Source: Flavobacterium psychrophilum
GTDB taxonomy: Bacteria > Bacteroidota > Bacteroidia > Flavobacteriales > Flavobacteriaceae
Assembly: GCA_945862065.1 (NCBI GenBank)
Contig: CAMAWT010000005.1
Span: forward strand, 62,001 to 126,000
Direction of reading: 5' to 3'
DNA: 64,000 nt
Each line of letters begins with the position of its first letter. Within the stretch, counting starts at the first letter, position 1. The notes below the pieces were generated by a model that worked only from the letters and a program-made list of their open reading frames with translations, ran no database searches and had not been told where the DNA came from. Made by a program: the position numbers and the translations under genes. Positions 1-7,544 of this stretch are shown here, piece by piece.

Positions 1-201
1 TTCATTTCACTTTTTGAAATAACGTAAAATTGAAATAAAACTTTTATACAACCACTTTTTTTTGAAAATTAGCCAATAAAATCCGCAAAGTCAAAAAGAC
101 ATTTGCGGAGCATTTCACAGGGAATTTATTGCGGATCTGGGAGCTGGTTTTTAAAAAATTATGAATAAAAACAAAAAAATAAACGTTTTAACTTTAAATA
201 T
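1..201. other. Intergenic edge region with a hairpin
   Basis: No gene can be supported in the first 201 bases on either strand. It holds one clear hairpin at 83-108: CCGCAAA then GTC pair with GAC and TTTGCGG around a short A-rich loop, with one bulged A. There is no T tract directly beside it, so it is not a convincing terminator, although it lies just downstream of the minus-strand thioredoxin gene and could stop its transcript. The stretch is very AT-rich. Confidence 0.5.
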
Positions 202-1043
202 TTACATTTCATTTTTTACTAAATTATAGAAATTATTATAAGATTCATTGCTTTTTGTATTTAACGAGCCAAAGTATTTTATTTCGCCTTTTTTATTAAC
301 AATTAAATACTGGGGTATTGAATTAAAATTTATATTTTTATAAATATCCCTATTTGTATAAAAATTTTTAAAAATAAATTTTTTTATTATTTCTTCAGAT
401 TTAATAAAATCATCCTTTGAAACAGTTATGTTAATTGTAATTACCACTATGTTTTTATTAGATTTATAGTAATTTTTCACTTTTTGAAACTCAGGAAAAT
501 TATCGATACAAGCTCCACAGTTTATCGACCAAAGATCAATTAGGTAAATTTTATTTTTATCGAACTCTATTTTTTCCCATTTCTATCAGTAAGTTTAATA
601 TCATAAAAATTAAATTCAATAGATTCTTTTTCGTTCTTTGTCATTTTATAGTAATAATAATTATTAATGTTGTCAAAATTATATATTAACAAAGAATATA
701 TAATAACGTACAAAATTATCAACTTAATATTATATTTTATTGAAAGGAAAAATCCAAAAGCTGTTGAAATTATATACATTACGTGACCAATGAATCCAGG
801 TTTTGGAGTATGGTCTAAAAACCCAATAAAAATTGTTGGTGTAAGTAAAAACAATGGTAGAATGATTAAAAATAAACCCGTTTTTTCAAACGGATTTATT
901 TTTAATAACAAAAATGTCAATATAAAATTTAGAATACCTGAAATCACATAATGTACAAAAATACCATGCATTCTACCAATTAAATTTACATAATACAATA
1001 CTATTAATAAAAATATGAAACTTATTTTAATTTTTATTTTCAT
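202..1043 (-). pseudogene. Membrane-anchored TlpA-like thioredoxin, split by a one-base frameshift
   Basis: Two adjacent minus-strand frames read as one protein. The first (1043 down to 567, 158 residues) has about five hydrophobic segments and then the start of a TlpA-type domain (YDIKLTDRNGKK), ending at a TAG directly after GGG and six A's. In the -1 frame the domain continues (KIEFDKNKIYLIDLWS), with the redox motif CGAC in WSINCGACIDN, the cis-proline motif SIPQYL and a stop at 202. One more A in the A6 tract, or a -1 shift, would rejoin both halves into a complete thioredoxin fold on a membrane anchor. Such proteins reduce or shuffle disulfides on the outer face of the inner membrane. 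Neighbours encode Cys-containing secreted proteins, which are possible substrates (inference). It may be a pseudogene, a phase-variable or recoded gene, or a sequencing error; the sequence alone cannot decide. Confidence 0.75.
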
Positions 1044-1049
1044 TTGTAA

Positions 1050-1193
1050 TTATTGACATTTACCATCACATGAATCCTGCCACCATAATCCCTTTATAGC
1101 AATTTTTATGGTAAAAGGATCTGTTAGCAGTGGAGTTTTTTTGGGATATCTTCTAGTGGCTGGTTTTTTTCTTTTTTGTTTAATTAATTTAAA
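1050..1193 (-). pseudogene. Possible remnant of a small Cys-containing peptide gene
   Basis: An open frame of 47 codons ends 6 bases before the start of the thioredoxin gene. It has no ATG, GTG or TTG, so it is either a decayed gene or uses an unusual start. Its C-terminus reads GLWWQDSCDGKCQ: two Trp and two Cys in a C-x3-C arrangement next to an enzyme of thiol chemistry. Its N-terminal part is Lys/Arg-rich. Bacteroidota often encode short Cys-containing exported peptides beside TlpA-like proteins, so a lost precursor peptide is plausible. Chance is also possible in a frame this short. Confidence 0.25.
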
Positions 1194-1234
1194 TTAAAAC
1201 AAAAGCAACTTTTGGCAAACCCAAAAACTGCTTT
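1190..1234 (-). terminator. Rho-independent terminator of the Cys-rich-protein operon
   Basis: Read on the minus strand, a 14-base arm starting AAAGCAG (1234-1221) pairs with CCAAAAGTTGCTTT (1215-1202) around a 5-base loop, followed by TTTTG and more T's. It starts 4 bases after the stop codon at 1239, so it separates the three upstream genes from the thioredoxin gene. Confidence 0.65.
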
Positions 1235-1238
1235 AAAT

Positions 1239-1645
1239 TTATTCTTCTTTAACCGTAATAGTTATTTCTTCATTGAATTTGTATTCGCCTTTTTTGAAAA
1301 CTTCTTTGTTTGCAAGCACAATTTCATATGTATAAATGCCTTTTGGAATTTCAAAAACGCATTCCTTTCCGTCTTTCTGGATTACAAGTTCTTTCTTAAC
1401 AACATTATCTTCATCATCTTTACCAATCATGATATATGTTATTTTGTCAGCAAGTTTTTTTTTATGCAAACACTTTCAATAACTTTGGAATTAGTTTCTT
1501 TTGTTTCAGATTTATTGTTTTTGAAAAATAGTAATCCGTTAACAATTATTTCACCACCTTTTAATACTTTATCAATATCTGATTGAGAATATGAATAAAG
1601 TTGTAAAAATATTGCAATAATTACAAATTTAGTTTTAGTTAGCAT
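1239..1645 (-). pseudogene. Small secreted protein of unknown function, split at an A9 tract
   Basis: The frame starting at 1645 encodes a signal peptide (MLTKTKFVIIAIFLQLYSYSQ) and about 47 more residues, then runs into a stop at 1439. The -1 frame carries on through IKKKLADKITYIMIGKDDEDN to a stop at 1239. The join lies in a run of nine A's after TGCAT. The upstream frame reads this as xxA AAA AAC, a canonical -1 slippery heptamer. The rejoined product would have about 134 residues: a signal peptide, one Cys (ESVC), then a Lys/Glu-rich beta-strand-like part ending EEITITVKEE. I do not recognise a family. Its ATG lies 3 bases after the stop of the 55-residue gene, so it is in the same operon. 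Causes could be frameshift mutation, phase variation, recoding or an assembly undercall. Confidence 0.6.
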
Positions 1646-1648
1646 AAA

Positions 1649-1816
1649 TTAGTTTTTTTTTAATTTACTTAAATAAAAGTATGCTAAACAACCTAAATAA
1701 GGAAAAATAAGTATAAAAAAATACCAATAAATAGGCTTCTTTTTTTTATAAATATCTATAAATGTGTAAATTATTAATAAAAGGTATATACAAAAAAATA
1801 TAATAAATATTACCAT
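1649..1816 (-). CDS. 55-residue membrane protein, PLDc_N-like
   Basis: A small gene encodes a 55-residue protein with two hydrophobic segments (about residues 2-21 and 30-49) joined by a Lys-rich turn and ending in KLKKN. The motif W-Y-F-F-I-L-I-F-P-Y-L-G-C-L-A-Y-F resembles the two-helix PLDc_N domain (phospholipase D nuclease N-terminal family, no catalytic part), a common tiny membrane protein in Bacteroidota. Its ATG lies 2 bases after the stop of the upstream Cys-rich gene, and its stop lies 3 bases before the next ATG. This tight packing strongly supports translation. Function is unknown; a membrane chaperone or immunity-like partner of the neighbouring secreted proteins is only a guess. 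Confidence 0.7.
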   Translation of the reverse strand: MVIFIIFFCIYLLLIIYTFIDIYKKKKPIYWYFFILIFPYLGCLAYFYLSKLKKN

Positions 1817-1818
1817 GA

Positions 1819-2397
1819 CTAATTTTTTCTATCACAATAAATTAAAGCCCATGCATATAGCATTGGTAAACATGAAGGAGTAAGATCACACATCATATCA
1901 CAAAAATCATCACTTTGACATGCTTTTTTTAATGTTTGATAAGTTTTCGCTATGCATGGAGATTTCTTATTTAGTAAACCATTAGAAGGAGGCGGAAGTT
2001 CTTTACTAATATTAAAACTATAGGATGTACCTGATTTAGAAATATTAAAAATTGCGTAAGTATTACCATATTCATCAAAATGTACAGCTTTATTTTCCTT
2101 CATATCAATTTTTTCAAATGCTAGTCCGTATGATTTACCATTATCATCCGAAAAAAATGTAATAAAGTTTCTAATATTGTCTTTTAAAACTAAAACTCTA
2201 TAAATTTTATAAAGTTTAGAATCATGATCAATAGATGCGTAATTTTTTACATCAATGTTTTCCTTACTAATTAAAAATTTTTTTGAAAGTATTGAAAATT
2301 CATTACTTGTAAAAAAACTATCAAAATTTTTGTCTTGTGCGTTTGAATTTATTGCAAAAATTATCGTGGCAATAAAACCTAAAATTAATTTTTTCAT
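1819..2397 (-). CDS. Secreted protein with a Cys-rich C-terminal domain
   Basis: This 192-residue protein starts with a clear signal peptide (MKKLILGFIATIIFAINSNAQ, cleavage expected after Ala-Gln near residue 21). The middle (about 25-135) has no recognised domain. The last 45 residues hold six Cys, spaced SPCIAK, KACQ, DFCD, MMCD, PSCLP and IYCD, in a likely helical, disulfide-bonded domain. It is the first gene of a tightly packed minus-strand operon with a 55-residue membrane protein and a small secreted protein; a thioredoxin-like gene lies beyond the terminator. I do not recognise the family. No T9SS sorting domain is visible, so the product probably stays in the periplasm or leaves by another route. 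Confidence 0.75.
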   Translation of the reverse strand: MKKLILGFIATIIFAINSNAQDKNFDSFFTSNEFSILSKKFLISKENIDVKNYASIDHDSKLYKIYRVLVLKDNIRNFITFFSDDNGKSYGLAFEKIDMKENKAVHFDEYGNTYAIFNISKSGTSYSFNISKELPPPSNGLLNKKSPCIAKTYQTLKKACQSDDFCDMMCDLTPSCLPMLYAWALIYCDRKN

Positions 2398-2794
2398 AAT
2401 ATTAATTACTTCCCTTTATATTAATACGTAATAACGTAAGGACGATAACTTTAGGTACTATTTTAATTTTTTAGTTAATGTACCGCCCTGCTGGTTTACT
2501 TATTTTCACTAACGAGCCACTTGTTTTATGTTACACAACCCTTTCAATTATGTTTTTACTCATATTTCAGTGTTAACTTTGGTCAAAATTTACCACCAAC
2601 TCTTTATTATGTGCAAATTTTTTTCGCATAATTTTTCTATAATATTTTTTAAAAAATATTACAGCTATTTTCATATTCTGTTGTGGGGGAATTTCGCGAA
2701 TGCGATGTAATTTTTTGTGGCATATATCTTTTTTAGATGGTTTATGAAACTCAAAAATATAAAAAAAAGTTTAGAAATACAACTTCTAAAAACC
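2398..2794. other. Intergenic region, AT-rich, with a palindrome
   Basis: I see no credible gene here; the plus-strand frame at 2528-2710 lacks any protein-like features. A perfect 22-base palindrome lies at 2640-2661 (TAATATTTTTT followed by its complement). The region separates the accessory cassette from the conserved M16 peptidase genes and may contain the promoter for the gene starting at 2397, though no TAnnTTTG box is evident there. Confidence 0.5.
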
Positions 2795-2957
2795 ATTTTT
2801 CAAATTACCGTACACCCGCATGAGGGATGGAGGCGGCATCCTTTTTCTTGCCCCTGTGCGGCATTGCTGGTTTGGGGCAAGCAAAAGATATAGCCGAGAG
2901 CCCGACGGCAAAAGCCCCCTTGTGCGGCGTCTAGGTTGGGGCTTTTGCCGGCATGCC
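2795..2957 (+). repeat. Dispersed hairpin repeat, copy A
   Basis: This GC-rich intergenic element contains the shared core GGATGGAGGCGGCATCC, a variable stem-loop, then AAAAGATATAGCCGAGAGCC. It holds two related hairpins: CTTGCCCC/GGGGCAAG (2847-2881) and GGCAAAAGCCCC/GGGGCTTTTGCC (2907-2949). Both loops contain TGTGCGGC. Its left 48 bases (2795-2842) match 27967-28014 with two differences, so copies A and F are recent relatives. Confidence 0.8.
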
Positions 2958-2960
2958 ATA

Positions 2961-2990
2961 AAAAAAACCGCCATTGCTGACGGTTTTAAA
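2961..2990 (-). terminator. Terminator of the M16 peptidase operon
   Basis: On the minus strand AAAACCG (2987-2981) pairs with CGGTTTT (2970-2964), followed by more T's. It lies 19 bases past the stop of the minus-strand M16 gene, which fits a Rho-independent terminator. Confidence 0.75.
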
Positions 2991-3008
2991 AAGTATATTA
3001 TAATTTGT

Positions 3009-5063
3009 TTATTCAAAATCTTTGTCGGAAACTCCTTCGTTGATTTTGATGTCTGATATCTTGATATTCAGTTCGATACCGATATTCATGACAATATTGA
3101 AAGGAACTTTTACTCCTTTTACATCTTTGTATTCATTGAAGTAAGTGGTTGCAGTCATTTTCTTACCTGCTTGTTCGCTAGTTTTTGCTTCAGCCGTTTT
3201 AAGTCCGCTTGCAACGTCAAAATAATGCGTTGTGGTTCCGTCAACAAGTGCAAAAGCATCGCTACCATTGATTGGTTCGATACCAGAAACGGTTACACCA
3301 GCTTTTGTAGCAAGCAACGTTTCTGAGAAAGGAACAGCACCTTCTTTCATTTCTTCAAGGTCTTTTCCTTCGATGGTTTTTTTCTGTCCTTGTTGAACGG
3401 CATAACCACCTTTTTGGTTGGCTACTTGTTTCATCAAGCTCATACCTCCCATGGTAAGTTCTACACTCATGTTTCCTTTACTGTCAGATTTTGAAGTATA
3501 GGTTAATGGTGCCGGTGCTTGCGGAATTGAAGTAGTACCTGTTGAAGCAATCGTTTTTACTGTTTTAATGGCTTTATCGCCACCTACTGCTACTACATAT
3601 TTGTCAATAACTGTTTTGATTGTAACGCCAGCCGGAACTGGTTTTTTCATGGCAGGTTTTTCAGTTGGGTTGCCATATTTGTCAAAATAGAAAATAGGCA
3701 TTTTTAGTTTTTCCAAACCAGGAAGTACATCGGTAGCTTTACCTACCACTACGATTCTAACATTTTCTGCTAGGAAGTATTTGTTGGCTACACGCAACAC
3801 GTCGTCTGCAGTAACTGCATTGATGTTTTTGATGTAGTTTTCGTAGAAATCTGCTGGTAATCCTTGAGTTTGAATGTTTAAAGCATATCTCGCAACAGTT
3901 GCTGGTTTTTCAACTTGCATTACAAATCGACCGATATAACCTTGTTTTACGTTGTTCAACATTTCATCGGCAACTTTGTCTGTTCTTATTTTGTTGATTT
4001 CTTTCATGAATTCAACTACAGCACTATCAGTTACCATGTTTCTAACTTGCGAATTTGCTTTGAAAAGACTTGATTGATTTTTGTCAAATCCAACGCTAGA
4101 ACGAGCGCCATAAGTCCATCCATGCGCTTCTCTTAAGTTCATGTTTAAGTAACTGTTGAAGTCACCACCAAGAACTTGATTGGCAATTATTACAGGGAAG
4201 AAATCGGCATCAGCCATTTTTAAATCAACCGTATTGATTACAGATATTTCAGATTGAACAGCATTTGGCATATCGATAAAATTGATTTGCGAATACTGTA
4301 CGTTTTTTGGGTTTGTATAAGACAATTTTGGAGCCGTAGCTTTTGCCCATGGGTTGAATAATTTTTCAACTGCCTTTTTAACTTCTTTTAGTTTTACATC
4401 TCCCGTAATAACTAAATAGGCATTTTCTGGAACAAAGTACGAATTGTACTGGTTTTTTATGTCTTCTAAAGTTACGTTTTTAATTGTTTCTTCAGATAAA
4501 TACTCGCCAGAAGGGTGGTCTTTGCCATAAGCAAGTACGCCTTCCACTCGGTTTGCAACTGCGGTTACGCTTTTTTCTTGGGTTTTTAAACCTTCAATTA
4601 ACTTCTCTTTTTCTTTGTCCAATTCGTTTTGTGTGAAATTTGGATTCAAAGCACCATCAGCTAAAAGTTCTAAAATTCTTTTAGAATATTTAGACAATCC
4701 AGAAGCCGATGCACCAGACGAATAAAAGTTGATATTAGCTCCTAAAAAGTCAATTTCTTCATTGAACTTGTCTTTTGAAACCGAAACCGAACCGTTTCCG
4801 ATTAAACTACTTGTTAAATCGTCAACTCCTTTTTTGTTTCCTTCTGCATACGGAGTGTTGTCAATGGTCAAGTTAAAAGAAACTCTTGGAAGTTTGTGGT
4901 TTTCAACTACCAAAACTTTCAACCCGTTTGGAAGTGCAAAAGTTTGCGGTTTGTTGATGTTTATTTTTGGTGCAGGTCCTGATTGAGGTTGCGGTCTGTC
5001 TTGTGCTTGCATAATTACGGTAAAGAACAAACTTGTTACTAGTAATGCTATTTTTTTACTCAT
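3009..5063 (-). CDS. M16 family peptidase-like subunit lacking the zinc motif, with a C-terminal extension
   Basis: This 684-residue periplasmic or outer-membrane-associated protein has two M16 (insulinase/pitrilysin-type) domains. The HxxEH zinc motif is absent: the matching place reads KKGVDDLTSSL. The substrate-binding Arg/Tyr element of the second domain is kept (LREAHGWTYGARSSV). It should be the non-catalytic partner of the upstream subunit, as in bacterial two-subunit M16B enzymes. After about residue 470 comes an extra domain of some 200 residues (VIDKYVVAVGGDKAIKTVKT onward), resembling LolA-like lipoprotein-sorting folds often attached to these proteins in Bacteroidota. I start it at MSKKIALLVTSLFFTVIMQAQ (5063), a good signal peptide; an upstream Met at 5099 would bury it. 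It follows the active subunit by 44 bases in one operon. Confidence 0.88.
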   Translation of the reverse strand: MSKKIALLVTSLFFTVIMQAQDRPQPQSGPAPKININKPQTFALPNGLKVLVVENHKLPRVSFNLTIDNTPYAEGNKKGVDDLTSSLIGNGSVSVSKDKFNEEIDFLGANINFYSSGASASGLSKYSKRILELLADGALNPNFTQNELDKEKEKLIEGLKTQEKSVTAVANRVEGVLAYGKDHPSGEYLSEETIKNVTLEDIKNQYNSYFVPENAYLVITGDVKLKEVKKAVEKLFNPWAKATAPKLSYTNPKNVQYSQINFIDMPNAVQSEISVINTVDLKMADADFFPVIIANQVLGGDFNSYLNMNLREAHGWTYGARSSVGFDKNQSSLFKANSQVRNMVTDSAVVEFMKEINKIRTDKVADEMLNNVKQGYIGRFVMQVEKPATVARYALNIQTQGLPADFYENYIKNINAVTADDVLRVANKYFLAENVRIVVVGKATDVLPGLEKLKMPIFYFDKYGNPTEKPAMKKPVPAGVTIKTVIDKYVVAVGGDKAIKTVKTIASTGTTSIPQAPAPLTYTSKSDSKGNMSVELTMGGMSLMKQVANQKGGYAVQQGQKKTIEGKDLEEMKEGAVPFSETLLATKAGVTVSGIEPINGSDAFALVDGTTTHYFDVASGLKTAEAKTSEQAGKKMTATTYFNEYKDVKGVKVPFNIVMNIGIELNIKISDIKINEGVSDKDFE

Positions 5064-5107
5064 ACTATAAGTTTTAATTTTGTTGCTATTTTGATACATC
5101 GAATGAA

Positions 5108-6457
5108 TTATTTAGATTGCTCGTTAGAGTTAGATTCAGCTTTGTCTTTTGCCGGAACATAATCTAAAATCAATCGTTGATTTGGATTCAAATATTTTTT
5201 AGCTATATCTCTAATTTCCTCACGAGTAATTGAGCGATAGATTTCAATTTCAGTATTGATTAAATTCACATCTTTATACAACATATAATAGGTTGCTAAA
5301 TTGTCAGCGATTCCTTCTACACTTGAATTGCTATTTACATAGTTATTATCGTAAATATTTTTCAATTTTTGCAATTCGTTTTCAGATATTAATTCGGTTT
5401 GAAGTTTTACAATTTCTTCGTCTACTTCTCTCAATAAATCAGTTGAAGTGTTTTCTCCTTGTGGCAAACCATATAATATGTACGTTCCATGATCTTCTTG
5501 ACTGTAGCTAAAAGCACCAATTTGCAACGCCATTTTCTTGTCGTCTACAATTTTTTTGTACAATCTAGAACTTTTTCCTTCAGATAAAATGGTCGAAATC
5601 ATGTCTAATACTCTTGCGTCTCTTGTTTTCATTGAAGGAGTTCTGTATGCCGCAACTACCATTTCTTTCTGAATGTTCGAATCTTCAAAACGAGCTTTTA
5701 TCGTTTCTGTGATAGGCTCTTCGTTGTAAGTTTGACGCACAATTGGAGCTCCTTTTGGAATAGAACCAAAGTATTTCTGAATCCATTCTTTCGTTTGAGC
5801 AACATTACTAATATCTCCAGCAACTACCAAAACGGCATTGTTCGGAATGTAAAATTTCTTGTTAAATGCTTGAAATTCTTCTAATGTAGCAGCGTCTAAA
5901 TGATCCATTGAACCAATAGTAGTCCATCTGTACGGATGATTCTTAAACATGTTTTTCTTCACTTGCGGAATCATTTGGCCATACGGACTGTTGTCATAGC
6001 GCAATCTTTTTTCTTCCTTAACTACTTCGTTTTGAGTATCAACGCCAATCTTGTTAATTACCGGGTGTAATAATCTTTCAGACTCCATCCATAATCCCAT
6101 CTCCAAATTATTAGAAGGAAAAACTTCATAATAATACGTTCTATCTTCTGTAGTATTTGCATTGTTAGTACCACCATTTGCAGTAACTATTTTGAACCAT
6201 TCACCACGCTTTATGTTAGCTGTTCCTTCAAACAATAAATGTTCAAAAAAGTGAGCAAAACCGGTTCTGTCTGGCTGTTCATCTTTGGCCCCAACATGAT
6301 ACATGACAGAGGTAATTACAACCGGAGCCGAATTATCATTGTGCAAAATAACATGCAAACCATTTTCTAAATTGTATTCCTCAAAAGCAACCTTCTGAGA
6401 AAAAGCAGTTCCTCCTAGCATAAGCAAAGTACTTAAAGCGATTAGTGATTTTTTCAT
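5108..6457 (-). CDS. M16 family zinc metallopeptidase, catalytic subunit
   Basis: This 449-residue secreted peptidase has a signal peptide at about residues 1-20 (ending GGTAFSQ). The M16 zinc motif HFFEH is at residues 69-73, with Glu residues at about 144-149 (NEVVKEEKR) where the third ligand is expected. The second, inactive-type M16 half follows (about 190-430). The family cleaves peptides inside a clamshell formed by two homologous halves. The next gene in the operon encodes a partner without the zinc motif, which suggests a heterodimer. The start has direct support: the signal peptide begins at the first Met, and a minus-strand promoter box lies about 60 bases upstream. The peptide substrate is unknown. 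Confidence 0.92.
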   Translation of the reverse strand: MKKSLIALSTLLMLGGTAFSQKVAFEEYNLENGLHVILHNDNSAPVVITSVMYHVGAKDEQPDRTGFAHFFEHLLFEGTANIKRGEWFKIVTANGGTNNANTTEDRTYYYEVFPSNNLEMGLWMESERLLHPVINKIGVDTQNEVVKEEKRLRYDNSPYGQMIPQVKKNMFKNHPYRWTTIGSMDHLDAATLEEFQAFNKKFYIPNNAVLVVAGDISNVAQTKEWIQKYFGSIPKGAPIVRQTYNEEPITETIKARFEDSNIQKEMVVAAYRTPSMKTRDARVLDMISTILSEGKSSRLYKKIVDDKKMALQIGAFSYSQEDHGTYILYGLPQGENTSTDLLREVDEEIVKLQTELISENELQKLKNIYDNNYVNSNSSVEGIADNLATYYMLYKDVNLINTEIEIYRSITREEIRDIAKKYLNPNQRLILDYVPAKDKAESNSNEQSK

Positions 6458-6517
6458 AAATAACTATAAATTTTAGTTGATATTCATATTAGTAGCCCCA
6501 TGTTACTATATGTTACA

Positions 6518-6525
6518 CAAAAATA
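6518..6525 (-). promoter_or_regulatory. Promoter -7 box for the M16 operon
   Basis: The minus strand reads TATTTTTG, matching the Bacteroidota TAnnTTTG box, 60 bases before the ATG at 6457. A TTTGG about 15 bases upstream is a weak -33 candidate. Confidence 0.5.
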
Positions 6526-6572
6526 TAAATAAATTAGTTCCAAATCCTTAATAGTTTGTTAAAGCTATTTTT

Positions 6573-6718
6573 TTAGGGCCCATTCCAGCCATTCGCTATA
6601 GCCTTCGGTGGCTTTTTGTTTTTTATTAGCCACAAAACGAGCTCCCAAGGTCGCTGTTTTGTGTCTATAAAAAATCAAAAAGCCATCCTCAGGGCTGCCG
6701 CTTCTGTCTGGGGCAGGG
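6573..6718 (-). repeat. Dispersed hairpin repeat, copy B
   Basis: On the minus strand this element has GCCCCAGACAGAAGCGGC, then GGATGGCTTTTTG, and after a variable middle CAAAAAGCC and GGCTATAGCGAATGGCTGG. The TTTTTG/CAAAAA arms pair. It fits the same layout as the other copies (GAAGCGGC core, stem-loop, ATAGCG tail) but has a longer insert. It lies between the divergent M16 and rplU promoters. Confidence 0.65.
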
Positions 6719-6756
6719 GTATTGCAAAAAAAAGAAAAACACTTTTTTAAAGAAGT

Positions 6757-6787
6757 GTTGCAGAATAAAAAAAAAGTTATATATTTG
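6757..6787 (+). promoter_or_regulatory. Promoter of rplU-rpmA
   Basis: GTTG at 6757-6760 and TATATTTG at 6780-6787 are separated by 19 bases, an excellent fit to the Bacteroidota -33/-7 consensus. The -33 element sits in the right arm of a small inverted repeat (AACACTT/AAGTGTT, 6738-6759). The ATG follows 29 bases after the -7 box. Confidence 0.8.
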
Positions 6788-6816
6788 CAACCTTAAAAAT
6801 TAATAAACAATTTGTT

Positions 6817-7512
6817 ATGTACGCAATCGTAGAGATAGCAGGGCAACAATTCAAAGTAAGCAAAGACTTAAAGGTTTATGTGCACCGTTTAGCTAATGAA
6901 GAAGGATCAAAAGTATCTTTTGATAAAGTTCTTTTATTAGACGAAAACGGAAGCGTAACTTTAGGCGCCCCAGCTATAGAAGGAGCTTCTGTAGAAGCAA
7001 AAGTGTTACAACACTTAAAAGGTGATAAAGTAATTATTTTCAAAAAGAAAAGAAGAAAAGGTTACAAAAAAAGAAACGGTCACCGTCAGTATTTAACGCA
7101 AATCCTTATTGAAGGGATTACTGCAACCGGAGCTAAGAAATCAGCACCAAAAGCAGAAAAAGTAGATGCTCCTAAAGCTGAAAAAGCTCCAAAAGCAGAA
7201 AAACTTGTTGAAGCAGTTGAAGTGAAAGCTCCAAAAGCTCCAAAAGCTTCAAAAAAAGGAGATGATTTAACTATTGTAGAAGGAATCGGACCAAAAGCAG
7301 CGGAAGCATTGGTAGCTGGTGGTGTTGATACTTTTGCAAAATTAGCAAACACATCAGCAGAAGCAGTGAAAGCTATTTTAGATGCATCAGCTTCTAAAGT
7401 GCAACATTTAGATCCAACAACTTGGGCTCAACAAGCACAACTTGCTGCAGATGGTAAAATGGACGAATTAAAGAAATTACAAGATGAATTAAACGGCGGT
7501 AGAGCTGTTTAA
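6817..7512 (+). CDS. rplU: 50S ribosomal protein L21 with C-terminal helix-hairpin-helix extension
   Basis: Residues 1-103 are a normal L21, a 23S rRNA-binding protein of the large subunit: it begins [17 protein letters not shown] and has the basic [16 protein letters not shown] segment. Most bacterial L21 proteins end there. This one has a Lys/Ala/Pro linker (about 105-146, KAPKAEK repeats) and a domain of about 85 residues with a helix-hairpin-helix signature ([17 protein letters not shown]), found on L21 in this bacterial group. The extension could bind nucleic acid near the ribosome surface, but its role is unknown. rpmA follows after 32 bases in the usual L21-L27 operon, behind a strong promoter. 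Confidence 0.96.
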   Translation: MYAIVEIAGQQFKVSKDLKVYVHRLANEEGSKVSFDKVLLLDENGSVTLGAPAIEGASVEAKVLQHLKGDKVIIFKKKRRKGYKKRNGHRQYLTQILIEGITATGAKKSAPKAEKVDAPKAEKAPKAEKLVEAVEVKAPKAPKASKKGDDLTIVEGIGPKAAEALVAGGVDTFAKLANTSAEAVKAILDASASKVQHLDPTTWAQQAQLAADGKMDELKKLQDELNGGRAV

Positions 7513-7544
7513 TTTTAACATTAACCAATAAAAACCAATACGTC

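Noticed and set aside
83..108. Hairpin as a strong Rho-independent terminator
   Set aside because: No T tract follows on either strand at the right distance.
2528..2710. Plus-strand open frame of 60 codons in the gap after the accessory cassette
   Set aside because: It has no promoter box, its composition is Phe/His-rich like translated AT-rich non-coding DNA, and no domain or signal peptide is evident.
2786..3056. Open frames on both strands across repeat copy A
   Set aside because: They are products of the GC-rich repeat and terminator; similar chance frames cross other repeat copies.
5061..5099. Longer start of the second M16 protein at 5099
   Set aside because: It would put 12 residues before a complete signal peptide; MSKK at 5063 is the better start.
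6738..6760. Small inverted repeat at the rplU promoter as an L21 autoregulatory RNA leader
   Set aside because: It lies upstream of the -7 box and would not be transcribed; at most it is a DNA operator or chance.
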